From: Oasisia sp. SBJ-2009
Taxonomy: Eukaryota; Annelida; Polychaeta; Sabellida; Siboglinidae
Reading direction: 5' to 3'
NCBI GenBank assembly: GCA_964017155.1
Contig: OZ024861.1
Span: forward strand, 34,285,193-34,349,192
Length of the DNA: 64,000 nucleotides
The notes under the pieces were generated by a model. The model saw only the letters and a list, made by a program, of their open reading frames with translations, searched no databases and was not told the DNA's origin. The position numbers and the translations under genes were made by a program. The first letter of the stretch is position 1, and every line of letters begins with the position of its first letter. Positions 13,201 through 27,700 of the stretch are shown piece by piece.

Positions 13201-15535
13201 AGTGAACATGTGGCCACACGTCTCTTGCATGAAGGGTTGAATCAAAATCACGATTCTTAAAAAAGTTTGATTGATTTAAATCGATTGAATTGATTTTTTA
13301 TTTATATTTTTTCTTGAGGCTTTGAATTTGAAAAAGTTGGTACCTGAATTATAAAGTGATTACAAATCACATTTGTAATGAAATATTATAACTTATTTAT
13401 AAAAAATTATTATGATCAATGGTTTACTAAATAATTGCATACATTACAAAGAGTTTAACATTTTAAAATTATTCCCATGTGTAATTCCCTTTTCTAATCA
13501 ATGCAAACGTGCAAGAGTGTTGCCTCTATGACAATCACCATGCAGATGTTGATGCCAGAGTCAAAGCTGCCTACCACCAGCCTTGTTATGTTCATAATGT
13601 GTGAGTTTACAAAGTTTACTCAGTCACAAGCAGCTGTGACAATGATTGGATGAAATGTGGGTTCGTTACATTTACAGTTATGGAATAATATAAGTGAAAT
13701 TTCTTTCTTATATCATAACATGCACAATTCTACCATATTTTATACATATTGGTTGGTTAATATTGCTAGGTTTTGTTTGAACTATTTCCATATGTATGAT
13801 GTGTTTGTACAGAGCCGAATGCTCCAACCGGCCTCAAAGTGACAGCAGCAACTGTGGACTCACTCGCAGTTTCCTGGACAGCCCCCAGTGGTGCTGTCAC
13901 ATCATATACTGTCACAGTGAAGGAAGGTACAACAATAAAGGACACAAAAACTGTCACTGAAACAACAGCAACATTTGACAGTTCGGTAGCTGACAAGAAG
14001 CTGACAGCTGGCACGGAGTACACTGTAGAGGTGGTGTCTGTGGCTGGAGTCTTGAACAGTGGAGGACAGAGCAGTGACCCTCCTCTGTCGGACAACTTCT
14101 ATACAAGTAAGTCAGCTTGGGGTTATTTCATTTAAAAATGTGTTAATTCAAACACAGTTTGTGTATGTTTCTATTTTATGACAGAACAACTCATGGGACA
14201 GTCTAGCCAGATATCTTTGGAGCTAGCTGTGACAGCCTGAGAACAGGATGCAAGACCAGGAAGTTTCACGTGACCACATTTGATACTGGGCCAGCAACTT
14301 TAATGGTCATGTGACTGCGGCCGCATGACCATGGAGATTCCCACGTCTGACCCATTCTGGGTATCTGAGATACTAACCTCCATCATTTATTACAGTGAAG
14401 AAATGGGGCTGGTTGGTGGGTGTCATACTTCTTTGTTCATGCTCAAGCCACATATGACAATGAACAAGTAAGTTGTTCCATCTGTTATGCTGGAGAAATG
14501 TGGATGATTGAATAGTTTCATTCCTAAGTCACAGGTATTTGTTATGATTAGGCCGCTACCCCCTGTGGAGAGATATGCATAATAGGTCACTGTGTCAATT
14601 TGCAGCAGTGGCCACAGTGGCATGCTGCTATGGCTGTGTGTACTGTAACGTGTAGTCACATTACGATTAGGTTGAGGCAGGGTAGAATTTCTGCGTGCCA
14701 ATTACACCTTTTTTGTCCAAATGATGGGTGGATGAGTCTATGCATAACATTATGGGCCATACAACACGGAAGCCAAACGAGACATTGGTAGCATTGTCAA
14801 TAAAGTTGAAGACTTATATGTTGCCTGAACACAAGCTGGTCGAGCTGCAACAGGCCATGAAGGATGACACAGTGTTGCAGAAGCTTCAGAAGAGCCATGA
14901 AGACAAGGTGACCAGCCGGGAGTACTGGAAATTAAGTACTAAAGCCCCATTTGCAGTTCAAAGATGAACTGTTAGTTGAAGATGGGGTATCTTCAAGGGC
15001 GACAGGCTAGTAACCCCCATAGGAGGCGAGCGGGAATGATCAAACAAATACACCAGGGTCACATTGGTCTAGATGGATGCCTGCACAGGGTACGCGAGGT
15101 CACATAAGTACTTTTTCTGCTACATTTCTCTTGCTAATCAATACATAATTTGAGTTTTATCTGTGCAACAAGCCAATATAAACTTTGCTTATGCAAGAAC
15201 CAACACAAAGTAGTAATAAAAGAGGCCATATGAATTACGTTTAGTTATTATAAAATATGTTAAAAGAAAGAAAAATATGACCTCTACTCCCCAAGGCCAG
15301 GCCTGTGACTGAGAGCCACATACTAGTCTCCTGTCCCTTAGGTTGACAGAGCCATGAGCGAGCGAGCGAGAGAGAGAGAGAGACTGAGAGAGACTGAGAG
15401 AGGCAGAGGCAGACAGAGAGAGGCAGAGAGACAGAGAGAGACAGAGAGAGACAGATAGAGACAGAGAGAGAGACAGTGAGAGACAGAGAGAGATATATAG
15501 AGAGAGAAACATAGAATGAGAGAGAGACATAGAGT

Positions 15536-15566
<31 letters not shown>

Positions 15567-15665
15567 GGAGACTGTGAGAGAGACACACAGAGAGAGCGAT
15601 CGAGAGACAGTGACAGAGACGGAGAGACAGACAGACAGACATACAGACAGACAGACAGACAGACA

Positions 15666-15707
<42 letters not shown>

Positions 15708-18700
15708 GACAGACAGACAGACAGACAAAGAGAGGCACAGAGAGACAGACAGAGACAGACAGACAGACAGACAGGCAGAGACATACAGACAGACAGACAG
15801 ACCGAAACAGAGACAGAGAGAGACACAGTGAGACAGCGAGAGAGAGACAGAGAGACACATAGAGAGAGACATAGAGACAGAGAGAGACAGATACAGACAG
15901 AGACACGTAATGGGTATTATAACAATAATATAATGCATATAATTATTTTATGATTCCAATTACATGTTCATTGTGTATAAATGCTCACTTCATAGTTAAT
16001 CACAAGGGGCCTTTTTGGCATAAACATATTTTTAAAGACCTTAAATATAACTGACATGATCTATAAATCTACTGAGTCTTTGAATTTTAATATTGTGTAT
16101 TGATTAAATAACATGTTAGTGTGATACAATCTGTTGTACCACACATTAATCGAAACACCCTTTTTTTGTAGTATCTAGCTTTTCATCAATCACAACCCCA
16201 AGTGTTGTGCCTGCATGGTTCTCATTTTTTAGTATATCAATATTAAAATCTCCACATAAGAGTAATGTCTTATTTGATCATATATTCCGAAAGATTTGCT
16301 CAATATGTTTACAGAAGGTATCAACATTAAATGCAGGTTTGCGATATATACAGCTTACTATTGCAATTTGTTGTGTTCCATTTCCAGTTCCAGCATACAC
16401 GTGTAACATAATTAAATATATCATTTAGAGCTAAGGATTTGTTTCGACTTTTGAACTGATAATTGTATTGTCCATATAGATAGCAACACCTCTTCCTCTT
16501 ATGTTTTCTCTGCTGACTTTAAAAGAAGTATATATTGGTAGATTATATTGTTGGAGTGCTGCAGCTTCATTTCACGTTTCTGAGATTATTAATGATCATT
16601 AAATATCATTATCTATATAGATTTCAGTTTCCTTGAAATATTTTCTTTGGTTTCTTTCAATAAAATGAAATATTTAAAGATATTCTTATATATATCTTTT
16701 TTGGACAGGTGGTTGAAACTATATTTAGAAAAGGATGTGTCATCACTTAAAATATTATCATCAGCGTCAGTTTCTATAACAGGTGCATACCGGTATACAT
16801 CACGATAATGGCAACAGAATTTATCGTCATTAACATCAAAATTATTCACATTGTATTTTAATGGAGTTGAATCCATTATTGGACTGTCATTAGCCATTTT
16901 CAGTTCAGTTTGTTGACAGTCTGCATATAACGCAGGGATTAGTTTTTTTCGTGTGGCCATTACCTTCTGCGAATTGTCCTCGTTGACCTACAAGCCACAA
17001 GACCGTTTCTTCTTTGCCGTCTGCAGCACAGCGCTCCTTAAATGACCCGAACTTTACCATGATGGTCTGGTTCTCACCCCCGTTGCTATGTTTCAAATTT
17101 ACAACTTGATGTCGATGTCATGCATTTGCCTGTTGGGAAGATCGAGGGCTGATGTCATCATCTGGCGAAAAGTTTTCTCCATCTGCTCCCAGATCTCACC
17201 GTCAACCTTGACAATGCTGTTGAAATGCAGACTGCATTGTCTCAACTGATTTTCATGGTAGTCGACTGTGCTCCATCTTCGTAATGATTTCTTCAAATTC
17301 CATCATCTATTTGGACAGGTCACCAACATTTATTTTCGATTGCGTGAGTTCATCCATCTGGTGTTGAGTGTATTGGAGCAGTATTGGAGGCTGACTCGTA
17401 GTTCGGTCAGTGCCATGGTGGTGTTGCACATGAAACTGTCCACCCTTCGTTTGATCTCTGCAACCACGCTCTGCAGACACACCTGGTATGCGTCTTGCTG
17501 AACTCTCCATGAATGCACATGGTCTCGTCTCCATCAAGGCTTTCATCCAGGTGGACGTCGTTATTGACCGGTGGCCGAAGTGAATGGTGGCCGAAGTGGT
17601 AACGTTGCATCCACAGATGTCGATGACAAGAGGACGTGGCTGCGGAGTGCGGTGGTTCGGTGTGGTAAAGAGAATTGTCTCTGTTTTTGCTTCGTTCAAA
17701 AGTAGGTAGCGCGATGCTAGCCAAGGTTTCACGTCGATGACACACCGGGATATCTGGTCGGCTGCAGACGCCGAATCGTTAGGTGGAAAGTCAACATAGA
17801 CATGTTTGTTTGTTTTGTATAATCCACGGCAATGTTCTTGCCTACCCTTGAGCTACTCTTGTTCATCTGTACATACCCTTCCCCTTTGGATGGGACAGGG
17901 AGGGGTATTAGCACTACTGCTCCCCATCTGCTTATATTGCACAACAGTTGCCTATTGGTCCCTTTTTATGAAGCAAGGCTTCATGTTTGTTCAATGGCCA
18001 ATAACTTTTTATGGATGTGTTACACTTAAAAAGAGTATCCTATTTGCATGGATCATGACCTCAGTCACAAGCAGTCAAAACAATGATTTGGGTGGACACT
18101 GGACAGAAAGAAGGCTAACTGCTGTACCTGAGAGTCCACGCAAGACAAAATGGAGCGCACATATGTAGATCCCTCCTTTTGATTCTGTTTGGTGAAAGGT
18201 CCAATGGGGTTATGGCATCACTCTGCATATGCCATTACAGTGTAGCGCTCATATCTCAGAATCCATTGAAGATGTATTTTCCAAATTCTGTCACTAAGCT
18301 CATTACATTTTGATTTCATTTTCTCTTAAAAAAGACTCCTAGGGTGATTTAACGGCCCAAGAATTTTTATTTTTAAGTTTTCATATCTTTTTCAAAAATT
18401 ATTTTGTAGCTTTTATCATCATGCCAGCCCCATTTCTAGACAATGCAAACATGCTTGAGTGTTGCCTCGTTGACAATCACCATACAAACATTGACGCCAC
18501 AGTTGAAGATACCACCAGTCTTGTTATGTTCATATAACGTGTGAGTTTACAAAGTTTGCTCAGTCACAAGCAGCTGTGACAACGATTGGATGAGATGTGG
18601 GTTTGTTGCGTTTACAGTTATGGAGTAATACAAGTGAAATTTCATTCTTATATCATAACATGCACAATTCTACCATATTTTATACATATTGGTTGGCTAA

Positions 18701-21700
18701 TATTGCTAGGTTTTGTTTGAACTAATTCCATATGTATGATGTTTTTGTACAGAGCCAAATGCTCCAACCGGCCTCCAAGTGACAGCAACTGTGAACTCAC
18801 TCGCAGTTTCCTGGACAGCCCCCAGTGGTGCTGTCACATCATATACTGTCACAGTGAAGGAAGGTACAACAGTAAAGGACACAAAAAGTGTCACTGGAAC
18901 AACAGCAACATTTGACAGTACGGCAGCTGACAAGAAGCTGACAGCTGGCACGGAGTACACTGTAGAGGTGGTGTCTGTGGCTGGAGTCTTGAACAGTGGA
19001 GGACAGAGCAGTGACTCTTTTCTGTTGGGCAACTTCTATACAAGTAAGTCGGACTTAGATTGATTGTATCATTGTATCACTTTAGAAATATATTCCTTCA
19101 AAAACTGTGTGTGTGTGTGTGTGTGTGCATGCGTGCATGCATGCATGTGTGCATGCGTCAAAGTCAGACACAGGACCTTTTCCCGTGAGGCATTGTTGGT
19201 ATTTTTGCCCAATATCAGTGACAATCTGCTTATTCTACTACTGGATGTCGGTGACATTCCTGTATTCTCCAACACTTAAACAATGATGCACTCAGCCCCT
19301 GCCTTCGATCATGTGGTCTAATGTTACACTACAGCAGGACAACAACGAAATGTGTTTGATATGTGTTACTAACACCTGGCTAGATGAAATTTAGTCTGAC
19401 AGTAAACCCTATGTTGATGGCTTTAGCATCCCAGTTAGATTGGACAGGCACAAAAAGCTAAGTGGCAAATTATATACTAGAGCACCATATTCATTGTATT
19501 TAGTGTAACGTTTTAGTCTTTTGGGCTGAAATGCCATGCACCGTTATCTACCATATCTCAGAATCTGTTAAGAGTCGGTCTATTTGTATAATCTGGCATA
19601 AACATATCTTATGATATTGCTACTATGCACAATACATTTGTGTTTGATTGGAACATTCTAAATGTTCCCTAGGGCTCTGCAGGTCCCCCAAGCTGGTACA
19701 TTTTCATAGTTTGTCTGTTTTTATAAGTCTTAAATAACTTTCTCTAATTTTGCATAGACTTATTTTAGAGGACATAGGTAGGACACAATAAATTTGTATT
19801 TGCTTGAATTTTGTAATGACACTTAATATTGTAATGCCAACTACCATGCACAAGAAATCAGTATTTGCTTTGATCATATAAAGGTCTCCCAGGGTCTTCA
19901 AAAATATTAAACTTGTTATGTCATTTTCTTCACACAAGATTGCCACTCACCAACTCCCCTGTAATGTATTTACAACCTCTGGACAACCCAAATAGTGTAT
20001 TCTTAATAACACACAAACTAATGTATACAATCTTCACAAAACAGTTTACTCGAATATTTTATTTCCCGGTGTTTATTCATTGCTATATGATCTTCACTAA
20101 TCTTCACTCATCAATTTACATCCATTTCAATTATTTCTACCTATGATTCACCAACAATCACAATAATTATAGTACAAAAGACATCAGGGCCTCTTTGACC
20201 ATTTTTTTTATTTAGAATGCACATACAAATGATTTGTTGATCTATATAATGCCTACCATGTATAATAGCACATCATATCCTTGTTTTTATGCAGAAATGT
20301 CTATTAAAGACGTAAATAAGAAATTTAAATTTACAATGACTATATAGGAGCGATTCAAACTAAATCACCTTCAAGCATAATGGCGATAACCGGTGTTAAA
20401 AAATTACAAATTTGAACAATTATTAAAAATACACAGTGGCTCCATGCTCATCATATCATTGTCACTCATCCTGTAAATGGTATATTATTATATTTGGTAA
20501 ATGGTTGTTCCAGTGTGCCAGCTCCCCTTTATATTTTGTGAAGAGATGATTGTCACGATGTGTTTGTACAGAGCCGAATGCTCCAACCGGCCTCAAAGTG
20601 ACAGCAGCAACTGTGGACTCACTCGCAGTTTCCTGGTCAGCCCCATCCAGTGGTGCTGGTACATCATATACTGTCACAGTGAAGGAAGGTACAACAATAA
20701 AGGACACAACAACTGTCACTGGAACAACAGCAACATTTGACAGTTCGGCAGCTGACAAGAAGCTGACAGCTGGCACGGAGTACACTGTAGAGGTGGTGTC
20801 TGTGGCTGGAGTCTTGAACAGTGGAGGACAGAGCAGTGACCCTCCTCTGTTGGGCAACTTCTATACAAGTAAGTCAGCATGGGGTTAATTGTATCATTGT
20901 ATCACTTTGAAAATATGTTCATTCAAGCATAAACATTGCTACATAAACAGATGCACAGAATTAGTATAAAAAAAATGTGAACTGTCCATATACTTACTAT
21001 TATAGCTTGACGATGTCTTCTTACACTTGGTTCAAATGCATTTATATCATGCATATGAAAGGTAGTACAGGTGCCCATGATAAAAAAGCAGAATAGGTTA
21101 ATATATTTATTACATGTTGTAATAAAATTAATAGTCCAAAAAAACCAATATAGCAACAACAACAAAAAATAAAACAATTAAAAATTCCTAGATTTACTAA
21201 AAAAGAACAAGAATAAGTTCATATATTTTATTACATGTTGTAATAAAATGACAAGTCCAGAAAACCAATATAGTGAAAAACAAGAAAATAACACAATTAA
21301 AAATTCCTAGACAGAAAGTGAAACTAGAATGACTATAAATTATGCAATTTGTTTATTTATTTTACTGACTGGAGAGTTTGTCTAAATGGCGTAATGCTAA
21401 GCACATGGTGCGATCTAAAACGCATCTCAGATATACACACAATATAAATACTATTACTCAAATTTCAGTCAAAGGGTATAATCTTATGCAGCCATAGATA
21501 TAAATAGAACACGCCACTAGTACAAGATCGCTTGGCCACTATCAGTTGACACATGATACTTTGAAGTCAACACGCCAGGTGACAGCCAGGCTATAGCACA
21601 GCAGAAAGGCCACTGCAGTGCCTGTATATACACAGGACTGCACCAAGTTTTCTACATAATTATCACGTTATTTATTTACTAACATCTGTTAGCCAGTGTT

Positions 21701-24700
21701 GTTTAATTGTGTACAATGTGTTCAAACAGTTGACTCTCTGATATGCCAGTATGAAACAAATCAACAGGCTTATACTTAGTATACAGTGTCTCGCTGTGTG
21801 AGGGGTGAGTACAGCTTAGTACTATTTAATTTGTTGTTCTACCAGATCCACAATTGTTGTGGTGTTTTTACAAAAAAAAGTCATTTAAAAATCAACCAAC
21901 TGAAGTCCGTCCTCCAAAGACATTGGAGAGAACACCCACACCTATATAATTAATTACAATTTTACAGATTAAAAAACAGGCCATGCAAAGTGGATGATTA
22001 TATATAGGGAAAACAACAACAAAACAGAGCTGCCAACATTACTAGCAACAACAGTAGTAGAAAAGGTAGAAAAGTAGTAATATTAAGATAGTGTCAATAC
22101 TATAATAACAATAAATAAATAAAATTAGACAAACTACAACCAAACAGCAGGGAGGTCATGGTAACTGGTTTCCTTTAAATGACCACAGTTTCACTTTGCT
22201 CGGCATTCAGGTATTTTCTTTTCATCTGGAAATCTGCAGAAGGCAGTACCCATTATCAATAATTAGTAGTACCATATTATAATTAGGCTATTAGATTAAT
22301 ATAAAATATGTCACTCACACTACAACTATGCACTGTAATATTATTAAAAATCGGTTTGGTACATAATTCATCCAACATGTATTATTGTTGATCAATTTTC
22401 ATATGACTGTAATGTCTTAAAACTATTCATTTCCTAAATTAATGGCAGTGGAACATAAATATGTTCGCTATAACCTATAAGCTATATATTGTATAACTGA
22501 GATTCTCACATGTGGAAAGAGACTCTGGATCCTGTTTTCTGTCGGTTGGTACAGTTGTACGCTACACAGGAAATAACCATACTTGCTAGTTCACAATGAC
22601 TGTTGTAGCCAGCATGTCCCCAAATGGATTAACGTTGTTCACATCAGTGTCAACCACTGAACTGGCCAGAGACAGAGTAGCCATCTGGGATATTGACCTC
22701 AGGTTAAACTCATTTCCAGATCACAACCCTTCCCCTAATGACTATATAAGCAGGAGGCTACAACCCATCCCACTGAATCATTATTCACATAGCCGAGGAA
22801 CCACAGTGACCAATATTTTGATCTCTACCCCAACACAGTGAACCAACTCAAAACATTCAACAGCTGGCCCTGCTGGTCTACACCAGAAATTAATCATGAG
22901 CTGTCTTATATGGCCTAGGGCTAGGGGCACACCGACACACATCCAAGTTAAAAAAATTGTCTTAGCAGACTTTTTTGACATTTATTGCGTTGCTCAACAG
23001 TTCTATTCTATATATCCTGCCAGTGAGTATGGCACTTTCTGCCGTGCTATGTGAATTATCGCCAGTGGTCCACCACGGCCTCAGTGCAGCGAGCCAGCTT
23101 ATCACTCTAGTCTATAGGGGAAAGATTAATGATCTAACTCTGTGTATGCAGCTCTGTTATGGGCTTAACAAAGTCCCACATAAAAACTTCAATAAACCAA
23201 TAATTAATACTTCTAAATCTCTGCTACTGTGTTAATAGTCCTGGATATGCTAAGCCAATATCCTAACAATGTAATGATGAAAATGTTTCATTTTTAGAGC
23301 CGAATGCTCCAAACAGTGTTCAAGTGACAACAGTAACAGTGAACTCACTGACAGTTACCTGGAAAAATCCCACAACTGGTGGTGGTACATCGTATACAGT
23401 CACACTAAAGGACGGTGAAAATACAGTAAAAACCAAAAATCATATCAGTGAAACAACAGCGACATTCAGCACTCTGACAGCTGGCAAGCTGTACGCTGTA
23501 GTTGTGGTGTCTGAGATTGGAGACTTGAGCAATGGAGGACAGAGCAGTGCAGAAGCAAAAGACACCTGCTACACAAGTAAGTCTGTACAGGATTGTATCA
23601 GTTCAAGACTTTATTAATCCAATATTCAGTGCCCAGTTGAAAAATATGTAACACGTCACTTTCAGTCTCATTTAGTGGAGATGTTCATTTTACAAAAATA
23701 AACAATACAGTGGACTACTACCTTAGGACCTTACTGACTGAGTTCTGTGTGGATTGCCCAAATGTCAATGGTCTAGGTCAAAGTCACACATCAAGTAATG
23801 TGATAATTACACAGTGTCTGCTTTGCTCCACACAGAACATTCACAATTTACTGCCTCAAATGGACTTAGCCTGACTTCTTCACTACACAAAGTGCAATAT
23901 GCTTCGGCATGTTTGCTTGATAAAATTATCGAAGAAATGAAATATGACCCATCCCTGTGGCTTCCACCACCCTAACCCATCACTGAGTCACCTCCTTCTT
24001 CCTATGCATTGCCGTGTTGAAGTCTCGCCTGGAATTTGGGTCTGACTGCCTCTCCCTGGCTTTGGAGTTTGTTGGCAAAGGTCCAGGCTCGCATAGCTTC
24101 AGCCTGTCTAGCAGCAGTTATTGTGGATTCTTCGGAGTGTATCCACAAGGAGGCCTGCAAGTCAAAGATGGTGGAAATGTTGCGTTTGCTCCATTAATAA
24201 AATATTCCTATTGCTGACTCAGCTCGGATGTCGGGGACAGAGTGGTCCTTACATATTTCTGTTAGCCATGCAGGAATGAGGAATCCCCTTACTGAATCTG
24301 TTTGCCATGAGATCGAACCACAAGCTTCCCCTATCCGTGTCCCCTCTCCCAGATCCATCAGCCATGACAGTAGATGTTCTCGATTTGCTGGAAGGCACTG
24401 CGTGCATATGCTTACCCTCTGCCAGCTCTGTTGCCTCAGATCTTTGAAAAGGTTCAATGGAACCAGTGTGAACTGATACTGATTGCCCCATGCAGGACAC
24501 AAGCGCTCTGGTTTCCAATCTTTCTAAGGATGTGATAAAGTGCAACTTACAGACACCCAACATTCCTCAGTTACCGTCCCAAGGTCTGATTCATTGTGAT
24601 CCTTCCAATCTCCAGCTACACGCATGAAGAGTATACAGGATGCCCTCTGAAGCAGAACCTCTTCAATCGAAGTTGCTACACACATATCTAGACATCAGCA

Positions 24701-27700
24701 AGCTCCTGTGCTCAGTACAAGCATTGAGATTCTACCTGGACAGGTCTTAGCCTCGATTACCCAGACTCCGTGAGGTGGCAGCACTTTTAAGCCCCCTCAA
24801 CTACGCCTGGGACAGTATATGGGCTTAAGTTTCTACATCCGGGCAGCCTTACCCCAGATTAGGGTAGAGACGCTGATTGGCTCTCAGGCCAACTATGAAA
24901 TAAAAATTCAAATAACGATATACTTTTACAAGATAATAATATCATATGAAAAGTATTCACCATTGAACTTATATTAACACAAAAGTAAGTAAAAATTCAA
25001 ATTTACCGTTGTTTATAAAATAAGAATTACGGCAGGATTAACCAGTATCCGTGAGGTGGCAGCATTGTCTAGCTCGACACGGATAGCATACAAATTAAAT
25101 AAGGAAACCTTTTGATCAAATAATGCTGTATTATAAAAACTATTAAAAATTAAACTTGCAGTTGTTTATAAAAATATATATTACGGCAGTGTCCGTGAGG
25201 TGGCAGCATTTTATAGATCACGCGGATACCAAACAAAAGCCGGCAAATGTCATCAGACTCTCTTCTCGGCGTAGTACCGCAGCCGAACGACAGTCGGTTA
25301 AGCGAGACTAGACAGGTCTATGCCGGGGAAGGAGAAAAAAATGTCTTCTCTTTTCTCTGTATCTTTCAAACCAGGTCATAAACTAGACAATGTTGTATCA
25401 AAAATCTCTGGTTGGATTCCCAAAACCATTATGGGTGTTACACAAAATCTCCTATTCCTCTCCTCGAGTACCACAGGGGTAAGGCACACCCGGTGCAATC
25501 CATGGCTGCTTTCCATGCATACCATACACAGGCCTCGATGGAGCAGATCCTAAGAAGGGTGGGTGATCTGAGATGGGTGTTGTGGGAATAAGAAAGGTGG
25601 GTGATCTGAGACGGGTGTTGTGGGAATAAGAGGGTGGATGATATGAGTCATGTGTTGATCCAAGAGGAAAGTTCCCTCAGTGTTAAAACCTGAAAAGGGG
25701 TCAGGTTATTTTTCTTTTCTTTGTTAATGTAATGAATACACATGGTGACGTTGTGTTTAAAACTTCCAGAACCAAACAAAGCAAAGAACCTGGCAGCAGA
25801 AAGGACTGTGAGTTCACTGACTGTCACGTGGGACGCTGGTGCCGGGGAGAACACAGGGTTCACAGTCAGGCTAGGCAGTGGCACAGAGGTTGCAGTACTT
25901 AAGGATGCTACAAGAACACACACATTTGACAGTTTGACAGCGGGCCAAGAGTACACTGTTACTGTGGTGACCAAGAGTGGAGACCAGATCAGTACCGATC
26001 TGACTGAAAGCTTTCGAACAAGTACGTGTTTGAGTGTTTGCTATTGTTTACTTGCCACTAGCTGACTGACACAGTTATATTTATGTGATATCATGCACAT
26101 TTCTGAACCTGCTAAATGATAAAGCACTAATTATTTATTAGTTAAGAAAATTAATGTAAGCAGTATGTATGTGTAAACAGTACATTTGAAGTTGTAATTT
26201 ATTTTGCTATTATTTTGCATGGTGTAAAACTAAATGTTGGACAACCAATATAGTATTAATATTAGTACATGTATTAGTACTATATTGTTGTTGATTGGTT
26301 AATCTGGTTTCAAATAACCATCAACACAATTGTTATTTTGTATCACATTATTTTAGTTAACTGCCACATTTAATCCATGCAAGTGACTGTCCTTATTGAT
26401 ACTGAGCAAGTTGGCTACTTGTGTATAAGAATTCCAGCAATCATATGGCTAATCTTTTATTCTGTAGTTTCATGAATCATCATTTTCTTGTGGAAAATAA
26501 AGCAATAATAATAAATAAAAATCACAAATGGAACATAGCTGTTGTACATTGTTTAAGATGTGTTTTTATGTAATATAGTTGTTGACATAATCATATTTTG
26601 AAATATTACATTTTATAACCATTTTATTATCTGTATCATATCAGTGTTATCTACTGGTTAAAGATATATTGCAACTGTAAGTGACAAACATAGATAATAC
26701 ATTCTCTCGACAACTATAGAGTGAATATTTAAATACTTTATTGATATTGTCTGCGTCATTCACACAATTTGGTTGTGTTTCTGGTCATGTCATGAATAAC
26801 CAGAGAACATGCCAATTAGGTGAATACGGTGAATAGCTAGGCAGTGACTATGTTTCACCAAAACACATTCATTTATAATTACAAATTCAGTATTATAGCC
26901 CAAAATACTTCAGGACCTCTTGGTCCATATTTACAGTTGAACCTAGAACAGTACGTACCCTCAATACATTGTGTACATCTTCATTTCCATGACCTGTGTG
27001 TAAGCATTTCCATTTCCAAAAACGTTCCACATCTGTCATTCATAGTCATTTAGCCAAATGTACAGCAGATTTATGGTGTCTCTCTGCGGTTGCCATGTAC
27101 CAAAAGCTGTTACATCTCAGAAACCATTGAGGAAAATGTTTTCATCATTTCTTATCTGACACATCTTAGAGTACTGCCACTGTGCACAAGCAATCGATAT
27201 TTGATTGAATCACTCTAAATCCCTCTAGGGTCGGTCCCCATGATAGGTACCTCCCAAAAAGCTATGTGTTCATGTTTTGCCTGTGTGTGCCTGGACAGGT
27301 TGGGAGACAATACATGTGTATTAGAGACACTCCCCACCAGCCCAACTCTGAAGTCTAGGTAGTCTACTACAATCCATGGTTTCTTGACAATTGACACCAT
27401 TACAGACTGTGTCACCACAGCACAATGAAGACCAGCCTGTAAACAGTGACTAATTTGTATTCCCTCTCTGGCAGGCTGGTTACAGCTGCTTCTGTCAATC
27501 CTGTTCAACTGGACAGTTGCCTGTGAATCTAAATAAGCTGCATCTTCATAACTATGATTTTCTATAAATGCAAGACGGGTTTATTTTGATAGCTGTATTT
27601 TCAATGGCATAACATCTCCACTATTCATGTCACCATTTTACTTCCTATATAATCCTTAATGATCTGTCACTATGATTCACACAAAAAACATGACATAGTA

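Noticed and set aside
15189..15938. Long ORFs (up to 249 codons) on both strands rich in L/S/C or R/E/D
   Set aside because: They are translations of GA, CAGA and AC simple repeats in several frames at once.
22738..22760. TATA-like promoter (CTATATAAGCAGGAGG)
   Set aside because: A lone TATAAG in an intron without an initiator, downstream gene or other support.
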